From: SMBSF63 sp034003545
Lineage (GTDB): Bacteria > Chloroflexota > Anaerolineae > Anaerolineales > Anaerolineaceae
NCBI GenBank assembly: GCA_964447155.1
Contig: CAYURM010000007.1
Location: 1 to 64,000 of the forward strand
Reading direction: 5' to 3'
DNA: 64,000 bases
Shown here in pieces: positions 25,560-35,366 of the stretch. Position 1 is the stretch's first letter. Each line of letters starts with the position of its first letter. Under the pieces are notes generated by a model. That model did not search any database. It saw only the letters and a program-made list of their open reading frames with translations, and was not told where the DNA came from. Both the position numbers and the translations under genes were made by a program.

Positions 25560-26201
25560 TCATTTGACCAGGTTATTTTGCAGGGCAAAAGATACAGCTT
25601 CGGTGCGGCTGTTCACGTTCAGTTTGGAGAGGATGCTGCTGACATGGAATTTGACCGTTGAACGGCTGACGACCAGTTCTTCGGCGATCCGGGGATTGCT
25701 CATCCCGGCCACCATCAGGGCCAGCACTTCTTTTTCTCGCGGGGTCATCCCAAAATCTTCCGGTTTGGGTTTCTTGGCGTTATCGATGAGTGCCTGGGTG
25801 GCTTCCGGCGCCAGGGTGGGCTTTCCTTTTTTGGCAGCACGGATGGCATTGGCCAGATCGTTGGCGGAGATGTTTTTCAGCAGATAGCCGATGGCGCCGG
25901 CCTGCAGGGCTTCCTGCACCAGATTGTCTTCCTTAAAGCTGGTCAGCGCCAGCACCTGGATAGAAGGGCAATTGGCGCGAATTTTGCGTGTGGTTTCTGC
26001 GCCATCCATTTCGGGCATCACCAGGTCCATCAGTACCACATCTGGTTTAAGACGCTCGCATTTGAGCAGAGCTTCACTGCCGCTGCCTGCTTCACCCACC
26101 AGATCCAGATCGTCGAATACCATCAGAAAAGCACTCAGACCACTGCGCACGACGGCATGATCGTCAACGATCAATACTTTGATCAAATCCTGTTCACTCA
26201 T
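25560..26201 (-). CDS. NarL/FixJ-type response regulator
   Basis: A 213-residue protein: receiver domain (about 8-122) with phosphoacceptor Asp in VVLMDLVMPEMDG (about residue 57), Thr/Ser and Lys switch residues in LALTSF and YLLKN, and a C-terminal LuxR-type HTH (about 145-210, LTPREKEVLALMVAGMSNPRIAEELVVSRSTVKFHVSSIL; here written in parts as one continuous motif region). It begins 1 bp after the kinase stop, so the two form a coupled pair. The output is DNA binding at unknown promoters. Confidence 0.95.
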   Translation of the reverse strand: MSEQDLIKVLIVDDHAVVRSGLSAFLMVFDDLDLVGEAGSGSEALLKCERLKPDVVLMDLVMPEMDGAETTRKIRANCPSIQVLALTSFKEDNLVQEALQAGAIGYLLKNISANDLANAIRAAKKGKPTLAPEATQALIDNAKKPKPEDFGMTPREKEVLALMVAGMSNPRIAEELVVSRSTVKFHVSSILSKLNVNSRTEAVSFALQNNLVK

Positions 26202-26202
26202 C

Positions 26203-29200
26203 TTATTCGCTCCCGCTTCTGTTCCATTCTACCAACACCTGCGTTCCTTCACCTGGCCGGCTTTGAATTGTGATCCTGGCATGGACTGCTTCGGCACGCT
26301 CTTGCATGATCGTTAATCCCAGATGATCGGGGATGCGTTGATTTTGTTCAAATCCAACCCCGTTATCTGTCACGATAAGTTTAACCCAATTTTCATCACA
26401 ATCCAAAGATATTGTAACCTCAGATGCGCCGGAATGCTTGCTGGTATTGTTCAAGGCTTCCTGGGCGATGCGGAAAATAGCGATCTTGACGTTTGGAGGT
26501 AGTTGACAATGTCCGGTGATGTGTAATTTTGCGGGGATGCGTGTCCGCCCGGCAAATGCTTCGCTGAGCTGTTTGAGCAGTTCGCCCAGATCACTTTCCA
26601 CCAGGGTGGCGGGGCGCAGTTCCAGCAGGAGGGTGCGCATTTCGGCGAGGGCGCCGCGGGTAAGCTGGCGCAGTTCCTCCAGCCGCCGGCCGCCTTCGTT
26701 CTGATCTTTTTCCCAGATGCGGGGCAGGACTTCGGCGATCAGACTGGCAGAGAAAAGCGTCTGGGTGACGGCGTCATGCAGGTCGCGGGCCAGGCGGTTG
26801 CGTTCAGCGGCGATGGCGTTTTGCTCGGCCTGGGAACGCAGGAAGGCGTTTTCGATGGCGAGGGCCGCCTGGTCGGCAAAGACCACGGCCAGTTCGATTT
26901 TTTCCTGTTCGTGTCCGGCGAGATATTCCACCTGGTGGTAGTAGAAGGTGAAGCAGCCGAAGACTTCATCCCGCACGATGATGGGCACGGACATGTAGGC
27001 GTTGTAGTGGTTGCGGATAATGGTCTGCCATTTCTGCCATTGGGGTGCAAGCCCGAGGGCAGACTGCATGACGGGTTGGATGGTGCCCATCAGGTAGGTC
27101 TCAACATAGGGCTGGCGGTTGAGCAGGGCTTGATTGGCCTTTCCCTGATAGAGGGGGAAATCTGTAATGATCGCCAGGGCCTCTGGCAGCTTGTGATGGG
27201 ATTCGATGTGTACGGTTTCATTGGCCAGGTCGAAACTGTATAGCACGCAGGCATCCGAGTCGAGCAGACTGTTGGCTTGCACAACAATATGGTGCAGGAT
27301 CTCATCCAGGGGTTGGTTGGAGTTGATAATGGCGAGGATATCACGCAGGCCTTCGGCTACCTGCCGGCGTTGTTCAATCTCGGAGGTACGTTCTTCGATC
27401 TGGTCTTCCAGTTCACGATTTTGGCGGGCGATGCTGCGTGTGCGGAAGATGTACCCGGTTACAACAACCGCACCGATGAAGAGCAGGCTGCTGATGAGGA
27501 AAACCGGCGTCTGCCAGAAGGGCGGAGGGACATTGATGGTGATGGCAATGCCTTCGTTGTTCCATACGCCATCGTTATTGCTGCCTTTCACACGGAAGAC
27601 ATACTCACCGGCTTTCAGATCATGGTAGCTGACGTAACGCCGCGAACCGGTGTAATACCAGCTGCGCTCAATGTCGTCTTCCTGAATATTGGTGTGGGGT
27701 TCCAGACGGCGGGTGGGGCGGGTATAGATCCAGTCTTCATCGACCCCTTCCAGTTTGTAGGCGTATTCATTCATTTCGGGGGCGGTGAAGTCCAGGGCAG
27801 CGAATTCAAAGGCGATGAAGTAATCCCGGGAGGTTAATTCAAAACTGGTGTTGCGGGTAATGTCGCGCTGCACACTGCGGTCAAGGGTGCTGAAATTGGT
27901 GATCACGATGGGAGGGGCATAGGGGTTTGAGCGCACCTGGCGGGGATAGAAACTGTTAAAGCCTTTCGATCCGCCGAAGAACATTTCTCCGGTCCTGCTT
28001 TGGAAGGAAGCGCCGGGGTTGAATTCGCTGCCCTGCAGGCCGTCCTGTACGTCATAGCTGCGTACGGTTTTGGTCAGGGGATCAAAACTGGCAATGCCGC
28101 GGCGGGTACTCAGCCACAATTCGCCGTCCGGGCCGCCGAGGATTCCGTAAATGGTGTTGTCTGGCAGACCGTGTTCTTCCGTGTAGGCCTGGAACGATTT
28201 GGATTCACGGTCAAAGCGATTGAGACCGCCGCCATTGGTGCCAATCCACATTTTCCCCAGTGGATCTTCGTAAAAGGAAAGGACGACTTCATTGCTGAGA
28301 CTATTTGGATGCAATGGATTATGCTGATACCGGGTAAACAAACCGGTTTGCGGGTTAAGAATGGAGATGCCTTTCCAGGTGCCGATCCAGAGAAACCCTT
28401 CCCTGTCCTGGTAGAGGGCGGTGATGTGATTGTCGGTCATGCCAAAATAATCGCTGGAGGTGAACCAGTAGTGGGTGAAGGCTCCGTTGCCGGGGTCGAG
28501 CAGGTTGAGGCCGTTGTCAAACGTGCCGACCCAGATCCGGTTGAGTTTGTCTACAAGCAGGGTGGTGACGTGGTTCTGGCTCAAGCTGCCCCTGTTTTCC
28601 GGGTCGTGGATGTAGTGGATAAATTCACCCGTGTCGGGATCAAGACGATTCAGGCCGTTGAAGACTGTGCCTACCCATAGATAGCCAGAGCGGTCTTGCT
28701 GGATGGCGCTGATCTCATTGCCGCTGATGACGTTCTCTGTGTTGGGAGTATGCAAGAAGGTCTGGAAATTTTCCCTGTCGGGGTCCAGTTTGTTCAGCCC
28801 GCCGCCATACGTGCCAATCCATACGGATTGCTGATTGTCCTGGTAGAGGGCGTAGACCGGGTTGCTGCTGAGGCTGTTGGGGTTGTCTGGTTCGTGCTGG
28901 AAAAGGGAGAAGCTGTTTCCGGGATGGAATTTATTGACTCCCTGCAGGCCGCCACCAAACCAGAGCATCCCGATTTTGTCTTCAAGGATGCAGGAGATGA
29001 GGGGGTTAACGAGGTTGGCGGGGTCATTGGGCAGATGGTTGATGCGTTCCATCTCTCCGCTGCCGGGTTGGAAGCGATACAGGCCGCTGCTGGCGCCAAT
29101 CCACAGGTCACCGCGCTGATCAAAATCAAGATCCCAAACAACGTCATTGACGGCGGAAATTTCACTGTCTGCATGAAATGTATATGATGAAAATGTCTGT

Positions 29201-30120
29201 CGACGCGGGTCAAAACGATTGATTCTGCCTTCGCTTGTGCCGATCCACAAGATGCCCTGGCTGTCTTCCGTCAGCGCACTTACAGCGCCTTTGCTGATTG
29301 CGCCTGGTTCCAGGGCATTGTAGTCGTAATGGATGAAACGGTCGTTTTCCTGATCGAGGAGATCAAGCCCCATATTGGTGCCGACCCAGATGTTCCCCTG
29401 TCTGTCCTGCAGTACCGTTCGCGCATAATCACTGCTGAGCGAATCGGGGTTATTGATCTTATGCCGGTAATTGGTGAACAGGTAGGTGTTTTTATCGAAA
29501 CGGTTCAGCCCGCCATTGTTGGTGCCGATCCACAGGTTGCCGTCATGGTCTTCTGTGATGGACAGGACGCGGGTACCGTTGAAGCCCTTGTTGTTATCTG
29601 CATTGTGCTGGTAGTGGGAAAATATTCCGGTGCGGGGGTCAAGGCGTTCCAGACCGATATCGGTGCCAATCCATAAAATTCCCTGGCTGTCTTCAAAAAG
29701 TGCGGTGATGTGGTTGCTGGCAATGGAAGCGGGATCATTGATGGTTTGCTGGTAAACGGTGAACTCATAGCCGTTGTATTTATTTAACCCGTTCTGTGTG
29801 CCGAACCACAGGAAGCCGTTTTGATCCTGCAGAATGGTCTGTACCTGATTGTTGGAGAGGCCATCATTTTCGGAAAGGTTTTCAAAGCGGATAGTTTCTG
29901 CCGATGTTTGTGGCTGCACGCGTTGCAGGTTGGCTTGTACCCGGCCGGCATGGGCAGGCAGGATATTGCTCGCGAGGCTGAAAAAGGCCACGAGCAGCAA
30001 GGCAAGATGCGAGATGACGGGGTGTCGTTTTTTCTGGTTCACGGCGTTCCGCGGATTGTCCTGGAAGTGGAATAAAAATGCTGATCCGAACACCTTGGCG
30101 GTTTGGAAAAACCATTTCAC
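26203..30120 (-). CDS. Two-component propeller sensor histidine kinase (HisKA_3)
   Basis: A 1305-residue protein. A hydrophobic N-terminal segment (about 36-56) acts as signal or anchor. Many Reg_prop repeats follow (LWFGTQNGLNKYN, LWIGTDIGLERLD and so on), enough for two beta-propellers, then a Y_Y_Y domain ending near residue 840, a single membrane helix (about 855-875), a coiled coil, a GAF domain (about 915-1060) and the kinase. The phosphoacceptor is the His in RNRLARDLHDAVTQTLF; the ATPase domain carries IFRIAQEALNNTSKH and DNGVGF. It is built like Bacteroides-type polysaccharide sensors but without a fused regulator. Ligand is unknown; an extracytoplasmic carbohydrate or peptide is an inference. 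It pairs with the NarL-type regulator downstream. Confidence 0.93.
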   Translation of the reverse strand: MKWFFQTAKVFGSAFLFHFQDNPRNAVNQKKRHPVISHLALLLVAFFSLASNILPAHAGRVQANLQRVQPQTSAETIRFENLSENDGLSNNQVQTILQDQNGFLWFGTQNGLNKYNGYEFTVYQQTINDPASIASNHITALFEDSQGILWIGTDIGLERLDPRTGIFSHYQHNADNNKGFNGTRVLSITEDHDGNLWIGTNNGGLNRFDKNTYLFTNYRHKINNPDSLSSDYARTVLQDRQGNIWVGTNMGLDLLDQENDRFIHYDYNALEPGAISKGAVSALTEDSQGILWIGTSEGRINRFDPRRQTFSSYTFHADSEISAVNDVVWDLDFDQRGDLWIGASSGLYRFQPGSGEMERINHLPNDPANLVNPLISCILEDKIGMLWFGGGLQGVNKFHPGNSFSLFQHEPDNPNSLSSNPVYALYQDNQQSVWIGTYGGGLNKLDPDRENFQTFLHTPNTENVISGNEISAIQQDRSGYLWVGTVFNGLNRLDPDTGEFIHYIHDPENRGSLSQNHVTTLLVDKLNRIWVGTFDNGLNLLDPGNGAFTHYWFTSSDYFGMTDNHITALYQDREGFLWIGTWKGISILNPQTGLFTRYQHNPLHPNSLSNEVVLSFYEDPLGKMWIGTNGGGLNRFDRESKSFQAYTEEHGLPDNTIYGILGGPDGELWLSTRRGIASFDPLTKTVRSYDVQDGLQGSEFNPGASFQSRTGEMFFGGSKGFNSFYPRQVRSNPYAPPIVITNFSTLDRSVQRDITRNTSFELTSRDYFIAFEFAALDFTAPEMNEYAYKLEGVDEDWIYTRPTRRLEPHTNIQEDDIERSWYYTGSRRYVSYHDLKAGEYVFRVKGSNNDGVWNNEGIAITINVPPPFWQTPVFLISSLLFIGAVVVTGYIFRTRSIARQNRELEDQIEERTSEIEQRRQVAEGLRDILAIINSNQPLDEILHHIVVQANSLLDSDACVLYSFDLANETVHIESHHKLPEALAIITDFPLYQGKANQALLNRQPYVETYLMGTIQPVMQSALGLAPQWQKWQTIIRNHYNAYMSVPIIVRDEVFGCFTFYYHQVEYLAGHEQEKIELAVVFADQAALAIENAFLRSQAEQNAIAAERNRLARDLHDAVTQTLFSASLIAEVLPRIWEKDQNEGGRRLEELRQLTRGALAEMRTLLLELRPATLVESDLGELLKQLSEAFAGRTRIPAKLHITGHCQLPPNVKIAIFRIAQEALNNTSKHSGASEVTISLDCDENWVKLIVTDNGVGFEQNQRIPDHLGLTIMQERAEAVHARITIQSRPGEGTQVLVEWNRSGSE

Positions 30121-30404
30121 GCAAGGTCCGCTGTGCGAAGGTGCAAGAAAAGTATTTCAAATTGTGTGCTTCATCATAAAGCGTAAATTCATTATAGAAC
30201 AAAACCCTGATTTTGCCCTTATCCAGAAAGATAATACTATCCTTTTGACCAGGTACAGAGCTGTCCCGCAGGCCAGGAATAACACCCGCTCATTGGTCAG
30301 TATTAACTTCGTCTGGTTGGGTGGCGTATAAACTGCGTTTTTTTCTTATGCTTGGAAAAGCAAAACCAATCCGGTTTTGTGTCACAGGACGCGGAGGATG
30401 GTGC

Positions 30405-31394
30405 ATGGAAGATTTATTGGCAGTCGAAGGACTGGAGACGCAATTCCGTATGCGGGAAGGCGTTGTGTACGCCGTTAACGGCGTGTCTTTTCGTTTGAAG
30501 GAAGGCGAAACCCTGGGGGTTGTTGGCGAAAGCGGCTGCGGCAAAAGCGTGACCGTGATGTCCATGCTGGGGTTGATCCCCACCCCGCCCGGTGAAGTGG
30601 TTGCCGGGACGGCGCTGTATAACGGCCAGGACTTGCTGAAGATGTCGAATGACGAACTGCGCCGGGTGCGCGGGTCGCATATCAGCATCATTTTTCAGGA
30701 TCCGATGACATCGTTTAACCCCGTATTGACCATTGGCCGGCAGATTGCCGAGCCGTTGGAAACACATCTGGAGATGACAAAGAAAGAAGCCTGGGACCGC
30801 GGTGCCGAGGTGCTGGAGCTGGTCGGCATTCCCAATGCCCGCCAGCGGTTGAATGATTACCCGCACCAGTTTTCCGGCGGGATGCGCCAGCGGGCAATGA
30901 TCGCCATGGCGCTCACCTGCGACCCTGCCATTCTCATTGCCGATGAACCAACCACCGCGCTGGATGTCACCATTCAGGCGCAGATCATCGATCTGGTAAA
31001 TCGCTTGCAGGACAAACTTGGCATGGCGATCATCTGGATTACCCATGACCTGGGGGTGGTGGCTGGGTTGGCCCAACGGGTGAATGTGATGTACGGCGGT
31101 TATATCGTTGAGCAGGCCACTGTAGATGAGTTGTATGCGAACCCCCAACACCCATACACAATAGGGCTGTTGGGCAGTTTGCCGCGTTTGGATATCGAGC
31201 AGCACCAGAAATTGGCCTCGATCGATGGCCTGCCACCGGTGCTGTATGAAAAGCCAACCTGCTGCCCGTTTGCGCCGCGCTGCGCTTACCGCGTTGACCG
31301 CTGTTTGCAGGAAAATCCCCCGCTGCAATTTGTGGGGCTGGATCATTATGCCGCTTGCTGGGTAGACCCGGCTACGGGAAAGGAGCGCGCATGA
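30405..31394 (+). CDS. Oligopeptide/dipeptide ABC transporter ATP-binding protein (OppD/DppD type)
   Basis: A 329-residue protein starting at the ATG 30405 behind GGAGG; the frame is open 28 residues further but without a ribosome site. Walker A GESGCGKSVTVM, signature FSGGMRQRAMIAMAL, Walker B ILIADEPTTALD and the C-terminal four-Cys region (CCPFAPRCAYRVDRCLQ) characteristic of OppD/DppD are present. It powers peptide import together with the second ATPase, which starts at its stop codon. First gene of a five-gene importer operon that ends at 36362. Confidence 0.94.
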   Translation: MEDLLAVEGLETQFRMREGVVYAVNGVSFRLKEGETLGVVGESGCGKSVTVMSMLGLIPTPPGEVVAGTALYNGQDLLKMSNDELRRVRGSHISIIFQDPMTSFNPVLTIGRQIAEPLETHLEMTKKEAWDRGAEVLELVGIPNARQRLNDYPHQFSGGMRQRAMIAMALTCDPAILIADEPTTALDVTIQAQIIDLVNRLQDKLGMAIIWITHDLGVVAGLAQRVNVMYGGYIVEQATVDELYANPQHPYTIGLLGSLPRLDIEQHQKLASIDGLPPVLYEKPTCCPFAPRCAYRVDRCLQENPPLQFVGLDHYAACWVDPATGKERA

Positions 31395-32374
31395 TGGAAA
31401 AACAGGTGTTGCTGCATGTAGAAGGATTGAAAAAATATTTTCCGGTGGTACAGGGCAAGCTCCTGGGGCGGGAAATCAGGCAGCTGCGCGCTGTGGATGA
31501 TATTTCCTTTGACGTGTATCAGGGAGAGACCCTGGGGCTGGTGGGTGAGTCTGGCTGCGGCAAGTCCACTACCGGGCGTTCTATCCTGCAATTGTACCGG
31601 CCAACCGCAGGGAAGGTGATCTACGCCGGCACTGATCTGACGGGTGCCTCAAAGGGTGAAATTCGCAGGCTGCGTCAGAAAATGCAGATGATCTTTCAGG
31701 ACCCTTATGCCAGTCTGAACCCGCGCATGACGGTCAGCGAAACAATCGGCGATCCGATCCGCATTCACAGCTTGCTTCCCCGCAATGAAATTGAATCCCG
31801 GGTGAAAGAATTGCTGGCAATGGTCGGGCTGAACCCCGCGTTTATCAACCGCTATCCGCACGAATTTTCCGGTGGACAGCGTCAGCGCATTGGGATTGCC
31901 CGTGCGCTTGCGCTGAACCCGGATCTGATCGTTTGCGATGAACCCATCTCGGCGCTGGATGTCTCCATTCAGGCGCAGGTGGTCAACCTGCTGGAAGATT
32001 TGCAGGAAAAGCTTGGTTTGACGTATCTTTTCATTGCCCATGACCTGTCGATGGTGCGGCACATCAGCACTCGTGTGGCGGTGATGTATCTGGGCGTGAT
32101 CGTGGAGCTGGCAGACCGCACGGAATTGTATGAACACCCGCAGCATCCCTACACCCAGGCACTGCTTTCAGCTGTGCCGATCCCGGATCCAAAAATTGAG
32201 AAGAAACGCGAGCGCATTATCCTGACCGGAGATGTCCCTTCACCGGTCAATCCCCCTTCGGGCTGCCGCTTTCGAACGCGCTGTCCCCTGGCAGCTGAAA
32301 TTTGCGCGGCGGAACGGCCTGCATTTCGGGAGGTTTCCCCGGGACATTGGGCTGCCTGTCATTTTGCAGGTTGA
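31394..32374 (+). CDS. Oligopeptide/dipeptide ABC transporter ATP-binding protein (OppF/DppF type)
   Basis: A 326-residue protein (ATG at 31394; ATG at 31391 overlaps the previous stop and is an alternative, both behind AAAGGAG). It has Walker A GESGCGKSTTGRS, signature FSGGQRQRIGIARAL, Walker B LIVCDEPISALDVS and the C-terminal cysteine-containing oligopeptide-transporter extension (FRTRCPLAAEICAAERP). It forms the second nucleotide-binding subunit of the peptide importer. The start overlaps the upstream gene, showing translational coupling. Confidence 0.94.
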   Translation: MEKQVLLHVEGLKKYFPVVQGKLLGREIRQLRAVDDISFDVYQGETLGLVGESGCGKSTTGRSILQLYRPTAGKVIYAGTDLTGASKGEIRRLRQKMQMIFQDPYASLNPRMTVSETIGDPIRIHSLLPRNEIESRVKELLAMVGLNPAFINRYPHEFSGGQRQRIGIARALALNPDLIVCDEPISALDVSIQAQVVNLLEDLQEKLGLTYLFIAHDLSMVRHISTRVAVMYLGVIVELADRTELYEHPQHPYTQALLSAVPIPDPKIEKKRERIILTGDVPSPVNPPSGCRFRTRCPLAAEICAAERPAFREVSPGHWAACHFAG

Positions 32375-32494
32375 GCAGCACTCGCTGTCATTTCAGAAAG
32401 AAGAGAAGGAGGTGTCGTATCCCTGTTTTATTCTGTGAAGTACAGCAGTCCCCTGCTGTCGAAAAACTTACTTTGATGTAGAGAAGGAGAAAAA

Positions 32495-34267
32495 ATGAAC
32501 TCGAAAAAGTATTATGTTTTGTCTGCTGTTCTGCTGGTTGCCAGTATGCTGCTGGGCGCCTGCCAGCCGGCGCCCGCTGCGCCGGAAGCTGCGGCGGATG
32601 CGCCTGCTGCTGATGCCCCCGCAGCGGGTGACGGCGAGAAAGCGCCGGCTGCTGAAGCGGCAGTACCGGATGATCTGCCGGTTTTGCGGGTCAACCTGAC
32701 CAGCTTCCCCGATATGATTGACCCTCAGAAATCCTCGTTTAACAACGAGATTTCCCACCTGCGCCAGATGTATGAAGGCCTCACCCGCCTGAACGAGAAC
32801 CTGGAAGTTGTTCCGGCTGCCGCAGAGTCCTGGGAATTCAACGAGGACGGTACCGAGGTTGTCTTCAACCTGCGCGAAGGTCTCAAATATGCGGACGGCT
32901 CGTTGTTGAATGCGCTGCGTTTCGAGTATGCCTTCAAGCGCACGATCAACCCCTACACTGCTGGGGAGTATGCCTATATCACGGATGATATCAAGAACGC
33001 TGTTGCCTACCGCAGCGCCGATGTTGAAGCCCTGTCAGAAGAAGAATTGAAGGCGCTGGAAGACCAGGTCATGGTTCAGGCTTTTGATAAAGATGGCAAC
33101 CGCTGCACCAGTTATGACGATGCCAACTGCCTCACCCTGAAGGTCGAACTGGAACAGCCCGCACCGTATTTTGCCTATATCGCCGGTTTGTGGGTGGCTT
33201 TCCCCGCCAGGCAGGAGATCATCGAAACCGATCCTGAAATCTGGTGGCTGGAAGCCTCCAATCATATTGGCAACGGCCCGTTCAATCTCGCAAAACTGGA
33301 ACTGAACGAAGTAGGTTTGTTTGAGCCGAATCCCTATTACTGGGATGGTCAGCCCTCTTACATGCTGGAATACCATTACATTACGGATTCCGCTGTGGCT
33401 TTTGAAGCATACAAGAATGACGAGATGGACATCTTCGCTTTTGGTGTGGAAGATTTCCAGACGATTCAGAATGACCCGGTTTTGAGCGAAGAGATGGTCA
33501 TGTTCCCTGGCACCTGCACCTTTGGCGCCATGTTCCACCACGAGAAAGAACCTTTCAATGATCCCAAAGTCCGCGAAGCATTCGCCTATGCGATTGACCG
33601 CGATGCCTGGGTGCGCGATGTGTTGAAGGGTGTTGGCGTTCCGACTCTGACCTGGATTCCCAAGGGCGTTCCTGGTCACAAGGAAGGCGAAACCCGCTGG
33701 GGTTACGATCCTGAAGCCGCCCTGCAAGCCATTGCTGATTCCTCCTATGGCAGCACGGATGCTTTGCCACCGGTTACCTTGACTTTCGCTGATAATCCTC
33801 GCAACCGCACGCGCTTTGAATGGCTGTCGGCCCAGTGGAGCGGTATTTTCAATATGGAGATCACTTTGAACCCGGTTGAGCCGACTACCTACACAGCCCT
33901 GACGAAAGATCGCGAGACCTCTCCGCAGGTTTATATCCTCGGCTGGTGCTCGGACTATCCCGATCCCCAAAACTGGCTGGGTACTTACTGGCGCACCGGT
34001 GCGTTCGGCGAGCGCATTGCTTTCAGCAACGCCGAACTGGATGCGTTGATGGCTACCGCTGACGCTACCATGGATTACGAAGAGCGCCTGCGTCTCGAAC
34101 AGGAAGCTCAGGACATGTTGATCGATCTGGTTCCGGCTGGCTTGATCTGGAACCGTGCCGAGACCTATCTGGTCAAGCCGTGGGTCAAGGGAATCACCGT
34201 GACCGCACAGGACGCTGACTGGCCCGGCACTTTCATGCCGCTGACGATTACCGTCGAAGATCATTAA
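32495..34267 (+). CDS. Peptide ABC transporter substrate-binding lipoprotein (SBP_bac_5 family)
   Basis: A 590-residue lipoprotein: signal peptide with lipobox LLGAC (Cys23), an Ala/Pro/Asp linker (about 24-60), then the family-5 extracellular solute-binding domain, including EVVFNLREGLKYADGSLLNA and the late segment VYILGWCSDYPDPQNWLG. It captures oligopeptides or related ligands outside the membrane for the importer encoded around it. RBS GAAGGAG sits 6 bp from the ATG. Two hairpins after the gene may give the binding protein more transcript than the permeases. Confidence 0.95.
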   Translation: MNSKKYYVLSAVLLVASMLLGACQPAPAAPEAAADAPAADAPAAGDGEKAPAAEAAVPDDLPVLRVNLTSFPDMIDPQKSSFNNEISHLRQMYEGLTRLNENLEVVPAAAESWEFNEDGTEVVFNLREGLKYADGSLLNALRFEYAFKRTINPYTAGEYAYITDDIKNAVAYRSADVEALSEEELKALEDQVMVQAFDKDGNRCTSYDDANCLTLKVELEQPAPYFAYIAGLWVAFPARQEIIETDPEIWWLEASNHIGNGPFNLAKLELNEVGLFEPNPYYWDGQPSYMLEYHYITDSAVAFEAYKNDEMDIFAFGVEDFQTIQNDPVLSEEMVMFPGTCTFGAMFHHEKEPFNDPKVREAFAYAIDRDAWVRDVLKGVGVPTLTWIPKGVPGHKEGETRWGYDPEAALQAIADSSYGSTDALPPVTLTFADNPRNRTRFEWLSAQWSGIFNMEITLNPVEPTTYTALTKDRETSPQVYILGWCSDYPDPQNWLGTYWRTGAFGERIAFSNAELDALMATADATMDYEERLRLEQEAQDMLIDLVPAGLIWNRAETYLVKPWVKGITVTAQDADWPGTFMPLTITVEDH

Positions 34268-34271
34268 TCAC

Positions 34272-34331
34272 CCCGCTGCCATCGCATGATGGTGCGGGAA
34301 TCGGGTTGGCTGGCCCACGGGCCAGCCAACC
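34272..34331 (+). promoter_or_regulatory. Two intercistronic hairpins between binding protein and permease genes
   Basis: CCCGC-tg-CCATC...GATGG-t-GCGGG (about 34272-34298) and a perfect 13-bp stem GGTTGGCTGGCCC/GGGCCAGCCAACC with a 2-nt loop (34304-34331). No T run follows, so RNA stabilisation or partial attenuation is more likely than termination. Confidence 0.6.
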
Positions 34332-34358
34332 TGAAAACCACAATTCCAGGACAGGATG

Positions 34359-35357
34359 ATGCTACGGTATTTGATTAAACGATTGTTATGGATGGTGCCG
34401 GTGATATTGGTGGTTTCTACGATCACCTTTTTCCTGATGCACTCCGCCCCCGGCGGCCCGTGGGACCGTGATCCCAATGCGCGTCAGGTGGATGCGATCA
34501 CGCAGGCACGACTGAATGAGTATTATGGATTGGATAAACCCATGTGGCGCCAGTATATGGCCTACATGATTGGCGATACGGATAAAGACGGGGATTTTGT
34601 TTGCGGCATTATTTGCGGTAATCTTGGGCCGTCCTATCGCCAGCGCGGACGCACCGTACAGGATATCCTTTTTAAGCCGCCGACGGACAAGAACTTTTGG
34701 TACAGCCGGTTCGGCTACTCCATGCGCCTGGCGCTGATCTCGTTGACGATGGCGGTTGTGGTGGGGGTGCCGGTCGGGGTTATTTCGGCCCTGAAGCGCA
34801 ATTCGATCATTGACTATGCCAGTCTGTTCATCGTCACGCTGGGCGTCTCGGTGCCAAATTTTGTGATTGCCATTTTTCTGATCATCATCTTTGCCTCATG
34901 GCTGCATCTGGTGAGCATTGTGCCGACTTCGTGGGATCAGTTTGACGTGTGGATTCTGCCGGCGGTGGTGCTGGGTTTCAATACCCTGGCGCGGACAGCG
35001 CGCATGACCCGCGCTTCCATGCTGGAAGTGCTGCGCCAGGATTATGTGCGCACGGCACGCGCCAAAGGGCTGAAAGAGCGACTGGTGATCACCCGCCACA
35101 TGTTCAGGAATGCCCTGATCCCGGTAGTGACCATCCTTGGTCCGTCGTTGGCCGGGCTGGTAGTGGGTTCATTTATCATCGAGACGATGTTCAGCTTCCC
35201 CGGCATGGGCCGGGCTTATGTTACCGCGATTGGGCAGCGTGACTATTCGATGATCATGGGTACGACCATTTTGTATGCTGTGCTGGTAGCCCTGGCGAAT
35301 TTGAGCGTGGATTTTGTATATGTATTCCTGGATCCGCGCATCCGGCTGTCGGACTGA
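34359..35357 (+). CDS. Peptide ABC transporter permease (OppB/DppB type)
   Basis: A 332-residue permease (ATG at 34359 or the adjacent one at 34356). The N terminus MLRYLIKRLLWMVPVILVV matches OppB/DppB. About six membrane helices are visible, and the cytoplasmic EAA loop appears as RTARAKGLKERLVITRHMFRNALIPV. It forms half of the membrane channel with the next gene. Confidence 0.94.
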   Translation: MLRYLIKRLLWMVPVILVVSTITFFLMHSAPGGPWDRDPNARQVDAITQARLNEYYGLDKPMWRQYMAYMIGDTDKDGDFVCGIICGNLGPSYRQRGRTVQDILFKPPTDKNFWYSRFGYSMRLALISLTMAVVVGVPVGVISALKRNSIIDYASLFIVTLGVSVPNFVIAIFLIIIFASWLHLVSIVPTSWDQFDVWILPAVVLGFNTLARTARMTRASMLEVLRQDYVRTARAKGLKERLVITRHMFRNALIPVVTILGPSLAGLVVGSFIIETMFSFPGMGRAYVTAIGQRDYSMIMGTTILYAVLVALANLSVDFVYVFLDPRIRLSD

Positions 35358-35366
35358 GGTGAAATC

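Noticed and set aside
25325..25567. Plus-strand 80-residue frame before the response regulator
   Set aside because: It overlaps the terminator hairpins of the opposite operon and has no recognisable protein features.
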